A stretch of DNA of 64,000 nt from Mycobacteriales bacterium (GTDB lineage Bacteria; Actinomycetota; Actinomycetes; BP-191): assembly GCA_035714365.1 (NCBI GenBank), contig DASTMB010000074.1:37371-101370 (forward strand), given 5' to 3'. Below the pieces are notes generated by a model. That model did no database searches, had not been told where the DNA came from, and saw only the letters and a list, made by a program, of their open reading frames with translations. Made by a program: the position numbers and the translations under genes. Below, in pieces: positions 8,032 through 16,754 of this stretch. Each line of letters begins with the position of its first letter. The first letter of the stretch is position 1.

Positions 8032-9309
8032 ATGCAGGACCGCGTCGCCGACCGCGACTACACGCGGTCGGCGTTGTTCGTCGACTTCGACAACATCTAC
8101 AGCAGCATCAGGGAACGCGACCCGGACGCGGCGCAGCGGTTCGCCACGCATCCTCAGCTCTGGGTCGCGTGGTTCGAGGAGACGCTGGGGCCGGTCGGCC
8201 CGCGCGCCACCAACGACACCCGCCGGGTGCTCCTGCAACGGAACTGCTACCTCAACCCGACGGTGTTCGCTCGCTTCCGCGGGCACTTCACCCGGGCGGG
8301 GTTCCGGGTGGTCGACTGCCCGCCGCTGACGCAGCAGGGCAAGAACAGCGCCGACATCCACATCGTGCTGGACGCGCTCGACGTGCTGGCGCACCCGACG
8401 TACTACGACGAGATCATCGTGCTGAGCCTCGATGCCGACTTCACTCCGCTGTTCCTGCGACTGCGCGCGTACGACCGGCGAGTGGTCATGCTCGGCAGCG
8501 GTCCGGCGGCCGGGGCGATGCGCAGCGCGTGCGACTACGTGATCCCGGACGAGATCTTCTTCGAGGAGGCGCTGGTTCCCCCTGTCCAGCCCGTGGCTGC
8601 GAGCGCCACGCTCGCGAAGCCCGCGTCCGCCCCCGCGCCCGCGCCCGCGGCTACCGAGATGGGCGACCGGGTTCGCGCGCGCATCGTCGCCGTGGTCGCC
8701 GCCAGCCCTGCCCCGATCTCCGGGGCCGGGCTCGGCGCGCTGCTGACGAAGGAGTTCGGCCCTGCGCTGCGCGAGAGCAAGTGGCTCGGCACGGGGACGT
8801 TGAAGGCGCTGGTGACGGGGCTGGAGTCGCCGACACTGACCTGGAACCCCGTGCAGACGGGGTACGTCGGCGATCCGGCGAGGCACGTCCTGCCGGCGCC
8901 CGACGTGGACGGCTGGACCGCCGGTGCCCATGGTGGCCGGGTGCGGGTCGTCGAAGAGGTCAGCCGCGTGATCGACCTGCCGCGGCTCGGCCGGGAGCAC
9001 TGGCGGCGCGTGCTCGTGGCGGTGGCGGAGGCGCTGTCGGCGCCGGACCTGCCGGGACTCGCCGCGCGCGAGCACGCTGCCGTCGAGGCCGCCGGAGCCG
9101 TCGCGAGCACGGTCCGGTACGTCGTGGAGGGTCTGCGCGTCGGGGAGTACGGCCTCGACGCGCGGCGGCACGAGCCGGCGGCGGTCGCGACGGCCTTCGC
9201 CGGCAGCGTGGCGCACCTCGCGCAGGCGGCGCAGGTGCCGTTGGAGCCCGCCGAGAAGCGGGTGCTCGTGGACTGGGTGTCGGGCGGGCTCGCGACTCGC
9301 ATCGACTGA
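8032..9309 (+). CDS. NYN-domain putative ribonuclease with C-terminal LOTUS-like region
   Basis: 425 aa. An N-terminal NYN/PIN-like domain (about residues 12-180) shows LFVDFDNIY with Asp18 and Asp20, ADIHIVLD and IVLSLDADFTPL, the acidic residues that bind metal in this nuclease fold. A linker rich in Ala/Pro (about 190-215) leads to a region of about 75 residues (VRARIVAVVAASPAPISGAGLGALL) resembling an OST-HTH/LOTUS winged helix, a common partner of NYN domains thought to bind RNA. The remaining 150 residues are unrecognised and helical. Cytoplasmic; RNA processing is inferred. ATG 8032 follows a G-rich ribosome site. The gene stands alone, ahead of a minus-strand tRNA-Gly. Confidence 0.8.
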   Translation: MQDRVADRDYTRSALFVDFDNIYSSIRERDPDAAQRFATHPQLWVAWFEETLGPVGPRATNDTRRVLLQRNCYLNPTVFARFRGHFTRAGFRVVDCPPLTQQGKNSADIHIVLDALDVLAHPTYYDEIIVLSLDADFTPLFLRLRAYDRRVVMLGSGPAAGAMRSACDYVIPDEIFFEEALVPPVQPVAASATLAKPASAPAPAPAATEMGDRVRARIVAVVAASPAPISGAGLGALLTKEFGPALRESKWLGTGTLKALVTGLESPTLTWNPVQTGYVGDPARHVLPAPDVDGWTAGAHGGRVRVVEEVSRVIDLPRLGREHWRRVLVAVAEALSAPDLPGLAAREHAAVEAAGAVASTVRYVVEGLRVGEYGLDARRHEPAAVATAFAGSVAHLAQAAQVPLEPAEKRVLVDWVSGGLATRID

Positions 9310-9348
9310 GCGGACGGCGAGGAACCCGTCCCGGGGCGGTATGCGTGG

Positions 9349-9421
9349 AGCGGACGACGGGATTCGAACCCGCGACCCTCACCTTGGCAAGGTGATGCTC
9401 TACCAGCTGAGCCACGTCCGC
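9349..9421 (-). tRNA. tRNA-Gly (anticodon GCC)
   Basis: Full cloverleaf on the minus strand: acceptor GCGGACG/CGTCCGC, D-arm with CAGCTGGTAGAG, anticodon stem TCACC/GGTGA with loop TTGCCAA, T-arm GGGTTCGAATCCC. Discriminator T, and the CCA end is encoded at 9348-9346. No integrase or repeated attachment site is seen beside it. Confidence 0.97.
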
Positions 9422-9487
9422 ATGCGTTGTGCGGCCGTCACTGTAGCGTCCGCGCCGCGTCGCCTCAAACGCGCAAGGATGGGCGCC

Positions 9488-10420
9488 GTGACGACCCGCC
9501 CGGAGGACCCGCGCTGGCCGCGCGCGGCCGCCTGGCTGGCGGCCGGCCCGGGCACCCGGCCGGTGGACCTGGCGGTGCTCGGCATCCCGACGTACGCCAC
9601 GTCGATCAGCGGCAGCGGCGCCCACGCGACGCCGAACGCCGTCCGCCGCACGCTGGGCAGGCTGTCCACCTGGTGCCCGAGCCGCGGCGTGGACCTGGCG
9701 GAGGCGGTGGCCCCGCTGGACCTGGGCAACGTGGACGACCCGGACCTGGGCGACGAGGGGGAGTGGCGGGCGCGGACGGCGGCGGCGTCGGCGGCGCGGA
9801 AGGCGACGCTGGTGCTGGCGCTCGGCGGCGACAACGCCCTCACCGCGCCGCTCGGCGTCGGCGCGCTGGGCGACCTGACCAACGCAGGCCTGGTCACGCT
9901 GGACGCCCACCACGACATCCGCGAGGGCCGCAGCAACGGCTCCCCGGTACGCCGCCTGCTCGACGCGGGCCTGCCGGGGGAGCGGGTGGTGCAGGTGGGG
10001 CTGGCGGACTGGGCGAACAGCCGCTCCTACGCCGACGAGGCGCACGCGCGGGGGCTGACGGCGATCTCGCGGCAGCAGGTGGCCGACCATGGCATCGACG
10101 CGAGCATGCGCCGGGCGCTGGACGTGGCGGGCGAGGGCGGCGGGCCGGTGCTGGTGGACCTGGACCTGGACGTCTGCGACCGGGCGGTGGCGCCCGGCTG
10201 CCCGGCGAGCCTGCCGGGCGGGCTGAGCGCGCACGAGGTGCTGCACGCGGCGTACCTGGCGGGCAGCGACCCGCGGGTGAAGGCGGTCGACGTCACCGAG
10301 GTCGACGCGACGAACGACCCGGACGAGCGCACGGTGCGCCTGGCGGCGTTGTGCGTGCTGGAGGTCGCGGCGGGGCTGGCGGTCCGGCTCGGCCGGGCGA
10401 CCGGCCGGCCACCCCGCTAG
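9488..10420 (+). CDS. hutG: Arginase-family formimidoylglutamase (histidine degradation)
   Basis: 310 aa from GTG 9488. Ureohydrolase (arginase) fold with the metal motifs GGDNA, DAHHD and DLDLDVCD. In most arginases the first motif is GGDH; here Asn replaces the His ligand, a change reported in formiminoglutamases. With hutH, hutU and hutI downstream, the likely reaction is N-formimino-L-glutamate to L-glutamate plus formamide, the last step of the histidine pathway. The GTG is preferred because AAGGA lies 8 nt upstream; an ATG at 9479 is also in frame but abuts that sequence. It ends exactly where the convergent LVIVD gene ends. Agmatinase-like activity cannot be excluded. Confidence 0.82.
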   Translation: MTTRPEDPRWPRAAAWLAAGPGTRPVDLAVLGIPTYATSISGSGAHATPNAVRRTLGRLSTWCPSRGVDLAEAVAPLDLGNVDDPDLGDEGEWRARTAAASAARKATLVLALGGDNALTAPLGVGALGDLTNAGLVTLDAHHDIREGRSNGSPVRRLLDAGLPGERVVQVGLADWANSRSYADEAHARGLTAISRQQVADHGIDASMRRALDVAGEGGGPVLVDLDLDVCDRAVAPGCPASLPGGLSAHEVLHAAYLAGSDPRVKAVDVTEVDATNDPDERTVRLAALCVLEVAAGLAVRLGRATGRPPR

Positions 10421-11851
10421 CTAGAGCCCGAGCCGGGTCTCGCGCTCGAAGCAGAAGTACGTGCGGCCCTTCGGCTGCGACGCCCGGTCGCGCAGCGCGC
10501 GGAACAGCGCCTGCTGCGGCGTGAGCCACAGGCCCGGCGAGACCTTCGGCCTGGCCTTGCGGTCGTACTTCACGACGTCCATGCCGCGCGCGGTGTCGCC
10601 GGTGTAGACGTAGCCGCGGTCGTCGATCTTGGCGCTCCAGGTGTCGCTGTCGGCGACGCCCCAGTTGGCGAGGCGCTTGATGCCGGTGCCGGCGGCCTGG
10701 CCGTTGGCGCCGGCGGAGACGCCGGAGAGGCCGGAGATGTCGAGCACCTGGATGCCCTGTGAGTACCAGCCCATGACGAGCGTCTTGCCGTCGGGCGCGA
10801 GGCGCATGACGTGCGCGGTGCAGCGGTAGACGGTGGGGCCGACACCGACGACGTTGGGGCGCGGGCCGGGGTCGGTGGTGGCGAACGCCTCCGGGATGAA
10901 GTACGCGCCGACCTTGACCGGCACGGCGGGGTTGGAGATGTCCCACACGTGGATGCCGCCGCCGGGGCAGGAGAGGTTCCCCTCGGCGCCGACGAACTCG
11001 TCGGTGACGAGCAGGTACTTGCCGTCGGGGGTGGGGTCGGCCTGGTGCGCGAAGTTGATGGCGGGGTCGGCGACCCGGCCGAGGATCGTCGGCTCGGTCG
11101 GCTTGGTGGTGTCGAGGATGACGGTGACGCCGCCGAAGCCGGCGGCGACGAACGCGCGGGTGCCCTTGGCGTTGAACGTGATGTCGTGCGGGCTGTCGCC
11201 CGGCCCGAGGGTGAACGTCGACAGCAGCCGCGGCTTGCGCGGGTTGGCGACGTCGACGACGTAGACGGGCTGGAGCGTCGTGTACGCGTCCGGCGAGAGC
11301 GACTCCGACTCGCTGATGTAGAGGATCGGCTTGGTCGGGTGGACGGTCGTGTTGTGCGCGCCGGTGGCGAGCGGGAGGAAGCCGACGGCGCGCGGGTGCG
11401 CCGGGTCGGCGAGCTCGACCACGACGACGCCGGTCTTCGGCGCGATGCCGCCGAGCTGGGTCCAGCAGTCCTTGCGGCCGTCGACGTCGAGCTTGGCGTT
11501 GAAGTCGACGGCGAGGAACGCGCGCGTGCCCTGCACCTGGATGTCGTTCTGCGAGGTGTTGCAGGGGAGGAAGCCGGTCACCTTCGGCTTGGCCGGGTTG
11601 GTGACGTCGACGACCCGCAGGCCGGGGGAGGTCGTGGGGTTGTAGTTGTTCTGCGCGCCCGCGACGACGTAACGGCGGCCCTTGATGCGGGCCAGCTCGA
11701 GGTCGGTGCCGCCGCGCCACTGGAGGTGCGCGACCGGCTTCATGTTCGAGCTGGCCGAGACGCGGGCGGGCGGGACGGCGGTGCCGGTGGCGGGCGTGGC
11801 GAGCGCGAGCGCGCAGCCGAGGACGACCAGCCGGGAGGGGGACAGGCGCAT
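10421..11851 (-). CDS. Secreted LVIVD-repeat beta-propeller protein
   Basis: 476 aa. Signal peptide at residues 1-26 (LVVLGCALALATPATGTA). The body contains LVIVD-type repeats (GLRVVDVTNPAKPKVTG, GVVVVELADPAHPRAVG, VYVVDVANPRKPRLLS, GIHVWDISNPAVPVKVG, GIQVLDISG), which fold as a beta-propeller. Biochemical role unknown for the family; probably an extracellular binding or scaffold protein. Inserted between hutG and hutH in the opposite direction, with no spacing to hutG. It follows the LPXTG gene on the same strand after a terminator hairpin, so it is probably separately transcribed. Confidence 0.82.
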   Translation of the reverse strand: MRLSPSRLVVLGCALALATPATGTAVPPARVSASSNMKPVAHLQWRGGTDLELARIKGRRYVVAGAQNNYNPTTSPGLRVVDVTNPAKPKVTGFLPCNTSQNDIQVQGTRAFLAVDFNAKLDVDGRKDCWTQLGGIAPKTGVVVVELADPAHPRAVGFLPLATGAHNTTVHPTKPILYISESESLSPDAYTTLQPVYVVDVANPRKPRLLSTFTLGPGDSPHDITFNAKGTRAFVAAGFGGVTVILDTTKPTEPTILGRVADPAINFAHQADPTPDGKYLLVTDEFVGAEGNLSCPGGGIHVWDISNPAVPVKVGAYFIPEAFATTDPGPRPNVVGVGPTVYRCTAHVMRLAPDGKTLVMGWYSQGIQVLDISGLSGVSAGANGQAAGTGIKRLANWGVADSDTWSAKIDDRGYVYTGDTARGMDVVKYDRKARPKVSPGLWLTPQQALFRALRDRASQPKGRTYFCFERETRLGL

Positions 11852-11921
11852 GGGAAGCAGATACGCCGCGCGCGCCGCGAGTCCTGCGCGGGACCTGCCG
11901 CGGGACCTGCCGCCGGACGTG

Positions 11922-11961
11922 CCGCGGGGCCGCCTCCGGCGAACGGAAGGCGGCCCCGCGG
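11922..11961 (-). terminator. Hairpin terminator of the LPXTG gene
   Basis: A perfect 14-bp GC-rich inverted repeat (11922-11935 with 11948-11961, loop 12 nt) begins 11 nt past the stop of the minus-strand LPXTG gene. No T-tract follows, in keeping with many actinobacterial terminators. Confidence 0.7.
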
Positions 11962-11971
11962 GTCGTGCGGG

Positions 11972-12676
11972 TCAGGCGGAACGGCGCCCCGCGAAGGTGG
12001 CGCCGCCGCCGACGACGAGCAGGGAGACGGCGGCCAGGAGCAGGCCGGTCGTCTCGCCCCCGGTGAACGGGAGCGTCCCCTGCGCGGTGCCCCCGGCGAC
12101 GGACGGGCGGGTGAGCCGGGTCCCGAGGACCTCGGGCGCGAACGCGCCCTGCGCACCCACGGTCACGGCCTCGGTCGCCGCCGCCGGAGCGGCCTTGACC
12201 AGCGCCGTGCCACGCACCGCCGCCACGGCCACGGGGGCCGGGGCGGGCGGGGCGACCGTCACCGTACGGGGCGCGACAACGACGCTCGGGGCGGCCGTCG
12301 GCGCGAGCGCCGTGCAGCCGGTGTGAGCGGGGTTGGAACGCCCGATGCCCGCGTTGCCGTCGCACTCGTACCCGTTGTTCGAGTCCGAGCCGTTCGGGCG
12401 CTGGCCGTACGGGTTCTTGTCGTCGGCCTTGCCGACGCAGCCGGCACAGGGCCGGCCGGTGGCCTTGCCGCCGCCGTTGCCGTTCCGCGACGGCGAGCCG
12501 TCGCGGGTGGAGCAGTAGTTCCCGCAGTCGGCGTTCGCGCTGTGCGAGGCCTTCGTGCGGTCGTGCTTGCCGTGGCCGCCCTCGGCGGCGTTGGCGGTGG
12601 TGCCGGCGACCGTGACGAGGAGCGTCCCGGTCAGCAGGACCGTGGCGATCCTGCGCACTGCGGTGGTGACGTTCAC
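11972..12676 (-). CDS. LPXTG cell-wall-anchored surface protein
   Basis: 234 aa. Signal peptide at residues 1-31 (VRRIATVLLTGTLLVTVAGT, then TANAA). The mature N-terminal part is Gly/Asn-rich with five cysteines and a motif ADCGNYCS; the middle is a Pro/Ala/Val-rich spacer. The C-terminus is a sorting signal: LPFTG, a hydrophobic stretch (LLLAAVSLLVVGGG) and RR. Sortase would cut between Thr and Gly and link the protein to peptidoglycan; no sortase gene is in the window. The gene is divergent from hutH across 219 bp. Confidence 0.85.
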   Translation of the reverse strand: MNVTTAVRRIATVLLTGTLLVTVAGTTANAAEGGHGKHDRTKASHSANADCGNYCSTRDGSPSRNGNGGGKATGRPCAGCVGKADDKNPYGQRPNGSDSNNGYECDGNAGIGRSNPAHTGCTALAPTAAPSVVVAPRTVTVAPPAPAPVAVAAVRGTALVKAAPAAATEAVTVGAQGAFAPEVLGTRLTRPSVAGGTAQGTLPFTGGETTGLLLAAVSLLVVGGGATFAGRRSA

Positions 12677-12847
12677 TGCGGAACTCCCGTCCGGTCTGCC
12701 GCGGTGGTGCGGCGTCGTGGGCGGGTCGGTCTCGCCACTGGCTCCCCGTACGGTCTAGGCGACCGCTTGTCTCCGTGCGCTGGGTTGCGTCGGTGAGGTC
12801 CGTACGGATCGTCGCTCCCTGCCTGACGAGCGGCGCTCGTCACAATC

Positions 12848-12887
12848 CGTAACGACGTTCGGTACAGCGAGTTACGAAGGTTAGGGT
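12848..12887 (+). promoter_or_regulatory. hutH promoter with overlapping inverted repeat
   Basis: TAGGGT at 12882-12887 is a -10 candidate 8 nt before GTG 12896, giving a leaderless or near-leaderless transcript; TTCGGT at 12858-12863 is a weak -35 at 18-bp spacing. An inverted repeat CGTAAC (12848-12853) / GTTACG (12871-12876) with a 17-nt spacer straddles the -35 and could be an operator. No specific regulator is assigned. Confidence 0.35.
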
Positions 12888-12895
12888 CTTCTGTC

Positions 12896-14428
12896 GTGGC
12901 CGACGTGGTGGTGACCGGGGACCCGCTGACCCCGGAGGACGTGCTCGCGGTGGCGCGCGGCGGGGCCGGCGTGCGGCTCGACCCGCGGGCGCTCGACGCG
13001 CTGGCGGCGGGGCGGGCGGTCGTGGAGCGGCTCGCGGCCGCCGACCGGCCGGCGTACGGCGTCTCCACCGGCTTCGGCGCGCTGGCGACGCGGCACATCC
13101 CGGTGGAGAGCCGGGCCCAGCTCCAACGCTCCCTCGTCCGGTCGCACGCGGCCGGGATGGGCGACCCGGTGGAGCCGGAGGTCGTGCGGGCGATGATGGC
13201 GCTGCGGCTGCGCACGCTCTGCACGGGGCGTACCGGCGTCCGTCCGGTCGTGGCGGAGACCCTCGCCGCGCTGCTGAACACCGGCGCCACCCCGGTCGTC
13301 CCGGAGCACGGCTCGCTGGGGTGCAGCGGCGACCTGGCGCCGCTCGCGGCGGTGGCGCTGGCGCTGATGGGCGAGGGGTCCTGCCATACAGACGGCGAGG
13401 TCGTGCCGGCGGCCGAGGTGCTGCGCGCGGCGGGCGCGGAGCCGGTGGTGCTGGCCGAGAAGGAGGGCCTCGCCCTCATCAACGGCACCGAGGGCATGCT
13501 CGGCATGCTCGTGCTGGCGCTGGACGACCTGGCGGCGTTGCTGACGGTCGCGGACGTCGGCGCGGCGATGAGCGTGGAGGCGCTGCTGGGCACCGACCGG
13601 GTGTTCGCGGCCGACCTCCAGGCGCTGCGGCCGCACCCGGGCCAGGCGGCGAGCGCCGCCAACCTGCGGGCGCTGCTCGCCGGCTCGCCGATCGTCGCCT
13701 CGCACCGGGAGGGCGACACGCGGGTGCAGGACGCGTACTCGCTGCGCTGCTCCCCGCAGGTCCACGGCGCCGCCCGCGACACGCTGGCGCACGCCCGCGC
13801 GGTCGCCGAGCGGGAGCTGTCCGCCACGATCGACAACCCGGTCGTGCTGCCCGACGGCCGGGTCGAGTCCAACGGCAACTTCCACGCCGCGCCCGTCGGC
13901 TACGCCTGCGACTTCCTCGCCATCGCGGTCGCCGACGTCGGGTCGATCGCCGAACGCCGCACCGACCGGATGCTGGACAAGGCGCGCTCGCACGGGCTGC
14001 CGCCGTTCCTCGCGGCGGACCCGGGCGTCGACAGCGGGCTGATGATCGCGCAGTACACGCAGGCGGGCATGGTCGCGGAGAACCGCCGCCACGCCGTGCC
14101 GGCCAGCGCCGACAACGTCCCCACGTCGGGCATGCAGGAGGACCACAACTCGATGGGCTGGGGCGCCGCGCGCAAGCTGCGGCGCTCGGTCGCGAACCTC
14201 CGGCGCATCCTCGCCGTCGAGCTGGTCGTGGCGGCGCGGGCGCTGGACCTGCGGGCGCCGCTGGCGCCGGCCGCGGGGACGGGCGCGGCCCGCGACGCGC
14301 TGCGCGCGGTGGTCCCCGGCGTAGGGCCGGACCGGTGGCTGGCGCCGGAGCTGGCCGCGGCGGAGGAGCTGCTGCGTTCGGGCGCGCTGCCGGCGGCGGT
14401 CCGCGCGGCGGGGGTGGAGCTCGCGTGA
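12896..14428 (+). CDS. hutH: Histidine ammonia-lyase
   Basis: 510 aa, the normal length. It deaminates L-histidine to trans-urocanate, first step of histidine breakdown. Family landmarks: YGVSTGFG (catalytic Tyr), [13 protein letters not shown] around the self-forming MIO cofactor, [22 protein letters not shown] and NFHAAPVG. The MIO tripeptide is Cys143-Ser144-Gly145 rather than the textbook Ala-Ser-Gly; I recall the same variant in some actinobacterial enzymes, and the backbone cyclisation should still be possible. GTG 12896 lies just after a likely -10 box. Its stop overlaps the start of the next ORF (GTGA). Confidence 0.96.
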   Translation: MADVVVTGDPLTPEDVLAVARGGAGVRLDPRALDALAAGRAVVERLAAADRPAYGVSTGFGALATRHIPVESRAQLQRSLVRSHAAGMGDPVEPEVVRAMMALRLRTLCTGRTGVRPVVAETLAALLNTGATPVVPEHGSLGCSGDLAPLAAVALALMGEGSCHTDGEVVPAAEVLRAAGAEPVVLAEKEGLALINGTEGMLGMLVLALDDLAALLTVADVGAAMSVEALLGTDRVFAADLQALRPHPGQAASAANLRALLAGSPIVASHREGDTRVQDAYSLRCSPQVHGAARDTLAHARAVAERELSATIDNPVVLPDGRVESNGNFHAAPVGYACDFLAIAVADVGSIAERRTDRMLDKARSHGLPPFLAADPGVDSGLMIAQYTQAGMVAENRRHAVPASADNVPTSGMQEDHNSMGWGAARKLRRSVANLRRILAVELVVAARALDLRAPLAPAAGTGAARDALRAVVPGVGPDRWLAPELAAAEELLRSGALPAAVRAAGVELA

Positions 14429-15051
14429 AGTTCGACCTGGAGCGGACGCACGAGCTGGCCGCGCTGTTCGAGGTGCCGCGGGCGGAACGCGGGGACGCGT
14501 GGGCCGACGCGTTCTTCGCGGCCGTGCCGGACGCGTCGCTGGCGGCCGGCGACCCGCAGGTGATCGGCGGGCCGGACGGCTTCCCGTACTTCCGGCTGCG
14601 GTTGCCCGACGAGGGGCCGTTCGAGACGTTCTGCGTGACGCACGTCCTCGACGCCTGCCTGGAGAACGGCTTCGGCATCGTCGTGACGGCGGCGGGGCCG
14701 CAGCCGGAGTGGGTGTTCACGTACGGCGACCTGTGGTCGTTCGCGTCGACGGGCAGGTTCGTCGTCTCGACGGGCGAGACGACGACGCTGGAGGCGCCGC
14801 GGCAGGTGCTGGTCGGCGCGCCGAGCGACACGACGCTGCCGGCGTACGCGCGGGGGGCGTTGCGCCGCGCGCTGGCGGCGCAGGGCGTGACCGACCCGCT
14901 CGTGTTCCTGGTGCACGCGCCGGGCAACGACCCGGAGCAGGCGTTCGCGTTCCGGCCGCTGCCCGACCCGCAGGCGCTGCTGTGGTACCTGCCGCGGCAC
15001 TACGCGCTCATGTCCGCCCCGGACGACTGGGCCGAGGGCGAGCCGCTCTGA
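14425..15051 (+). CDS. Unrecognised protein translationally coupled to hutH
   Basis: 208 aa, soluble, no signal peptide or membrane segment. I do not recognise a family. Visible features are a compact alpha/beta-looking sequence with [16 protein letters not shown] near residue 50, a single run [16 protein letters not shown], and a C-terminal block [25 protein letters not shown] 14425 overlaps the hutH stop (GTGA), so it is translated with hutH. The ORF sits between hutH and hutU, where no gene of the standard pathway is missing. A regulatory, chaperone or unrelated role is possible; nothing in the sequence decides. Confidence 0.8.
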   Translation: MKFDLERTHELAALFEVPRAERGDAWADAFFAAVPDASLAAGDPQVIGGPDGFPYFRLRLPDEGPFETFCVTHVLDACLENGFGIVVTAAGPQPEWVFTYGDLWSFASTGRFVVSTGETTTLEAPRQVLVGAPSDTTLPAYARGALRRALAAQGVTDPLVFLVHAPGNDPEQAFAFRPLPDPQALLWYLPRHYALMSAPDDWAEGEPL

Positions 15052-15058
15052 GCGGCGC

Positions 15059-15064
15059 TAGCCT
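15059..15064 (+). promoter_or_regulatory. -10 box of hutU (leaderless)
   Basis: TAGCCT, 7 nt before ATG 15072 and 8 nt after the preceding stop; suggests hutU-hutI can be transcribed on their own. Confidence 0.4.
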
Positions 15065-15071
15065 GTCGCGC

Positions 15072-16754
15072 ATGCACGGAGCGCGGGTGGTGAGGGCGCC
15101 GCGCGGCGCCGGGATGTCTTGCCGTTCGTGGGGTGCCGAGGCGGCCCTGCGGATGCTGCACAACAACCTCGACCCCGAGGTGGCCGAACGCCCCGACGAC
15201 CTCGTCGTCTACGGCGGCAACGGCCGCGCCGCCCGCGACTGGCGGTCGTTCGACGCGATCGTCGAGACGCTGCGCACGATGGCGCCGGACGACACGCTGC
15301 TCGTCCAGTCCGGCAAGCCGGTGGGCGTGGTGCGGACGCACGAGTACGCGCCGCGCGTGCTCATCGCGAACTCCCTGCTCGTCCCGCGCTGGGCGACGCC
15401 CGAGCACTTCCGCGACCTCGAGGACCGCGGCCTGATCATGTACGGCCAGATGACGGCCGGGTCGTGGATCTACATCGGCACGCAGGGCATCCTCCAGGGC
15501 ACGTACGAGACGTTCGCGGCGGTGGCGCGCCAGCACTTCGGCGGGTCGTTGCGCGGGCGGCTGGTGCTGACCGCGGGGCTCGGCGGGATGGGCGGCGCGC
15601 AGCCGCTCGCGGTCGCCGGCAACGGCGGCGTCGCGCTCGTCGTGGAGGTCGACCCGGCGCGCGCGGAACGCCGCCGCGACAACGGCTACCTCGACGTCGT
15701 CGCCTCGTCGCTGGACGAGGGGCTGCGGCTCTGCGCGGACGCCGTCGCCGAGGGGCGGGCGCTGTCCGTCGGGGTCATCGGCAACGCCGCCGAGGTGTTC
15801 CCCGAGCTGCTCCGGCGCGGAGCGCCCGTCGACGTCGTCACCGACCAGACGTCGGCGCACGACGCGCTCAACGGCTACGTCCCGGCCGGTCTCACCCTGG
15901 ACGAGGCGGCGGAGCTGCGGCGGGAGAAGCCGTCGGAGTACGTCGACCGGTCGCGCGCGTCGATGGCCGACCACTGCCGGGCGATGCTCGGCTTCCAGGC
16001 CGCGGGCGCGGTCGTCTTCGACTACGGCAACGGCCTGCGCGGCCAGGCGCTCGACGCGGGCGTGACCGAGGCGTTCGACTACCCGGGGTTCGTGGCGGCG
16101 TACGTGCGGCCGCTGTTCTGCACCGGGACGGGGCCGTTCCGCTGGGCCTGCCTCTCCGGCGACCCGGCCGACCTGGCGGCGACCGACGAGGCGGTGCTCA
16201 AGGCGTTCCCGGACAACGACCCGCTGCACCGGTGGATCGCGTTCGCGCGCGAGCGCGTCGTGGGCCAGGGGCTGCCGTCGCGGATCTGCTGGCTCGGCTA
16301 CGGCGAGCGCCACGTCGCCGGGGAGGCGTTCAACGACCTGGTCGCCCGCGGCGTCGTGTCGGCGCCGGTCGTCATCGGCCGCGACCACCTCGACGCCGGC
16401 TCGGTCGCGTCGCCGGAGCGGGAGACCGAGGCGATGCTCGACGGCACCGACGCCGTCGCCGACTGGCCGGTCCTCAACGCCCTGCTGAACACCGCCTCCG
16501 GCGCCTCCTGGGTGTCGGTCCACCACGGCGGCGGCGTCGGCATCGGCAAGTCGATCCACGCCGGCGTCGTCGTCGTCGCCGACGGCACCGACACCGGCCG
16601 CGACCGGCTGGAACGCGTCCTCACCAACGACCCCGGCACCGGCGTCCTGCGGCACGCGGACGCCGGCTACGACACCGCGCTGGACACCGCGCGCGACGTC
16701 GGCATCCGCATCCCGCTGGAGCCCGGGACGGGCGCGCCCGCCTGGCAGCGGTGA
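15072..16754 (+). CDS. hutU: Urocanate hydratase (urocanase)
   Basis: 560 aa, the usual length. It hydrates urocanate to 4-imidazolone-5-propionate using tightly bound NAD+ as electrophile. Landmarks: [16 protein letters not shown] and [14 protein letters not shown] near the N-terminus, the NAD-binding [12 protein letters not shown], the family cysteine Cys406 in [10 protein letters not shown], and the C-terminal [15 protein letters not shown]. The N-terminal VRAPRG pattern supports ATG 15072. The stop overlaps the GTG of hutI by four bases. Confidence 0.97.
   Translation: MHGARVVRAPRGAGMSCRSWGAEAALRMLHNNLDPEVAERPDDLVVYGGNGRAARDWRSFDAIVETLRTMAPDDTLLVQSGKPVGVVRTHEYAPRVLIANSLLVPRWATPEHFRDLEDRGLIMYGQMTAGSWIYIGTQGILQGTYETFAAVARQHFGGSLRGRLVLTAGLGGMGGAQPLAVAGNGGVALVVEVDPARAERRRDNGYLDVVASSLDEGLRLCADAVAEGRALSVGVIGNAAEVFPELLRRGAPVDVVTDQTSAHDALNGYVPAGLTLDEAAELRREKPSEYVDRSRASMADHCRAMLGFQAAGAVVFDYGNGLRGQALDAGVTEAFDYPGFVAAYVRPLFCTGTGPFRWACLSGDPADLAATDEAVLKAFPDNDPLHRWIAFARERVVGQGLPSRICWLGYGERHVAGEAFNDLVARGVVSAPVVIGRDHLDAGSVASPERETEAMLDGTDAVADWPVLNALLNTASGASWVSVHHGGGVGIGKSIHAGVVVVADGTDTGRDRLERVLTNDPGTGVLRHADAGYDTALDTARDVGIRIPLEPGTGAPAWQR

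Noticed and set aside
9349..9421. Integration site of a mobile element at tRNA-Gly.
   Set aside because: No integrase, excisionase or repeated 3' tRNA fragment is found near it or near tRNA-Val.
11884..11913. Short tandem repeat containing GCGGGACCTGCC.
   Set aside because: Two imperfect copies only, in GC-rich spacer beside a terminator; most likely chance.
12677..12895. Cyclic-di-GMP (GEMM) or cyclic-di-AMP riboswitch before the LPXTG gene on the minus strand.
   Set aside because: An ACGCAA and several short stems are present, but the conserved GGCAAACC half of GEMM and the ydaO core are not; left as an unclassified leader.
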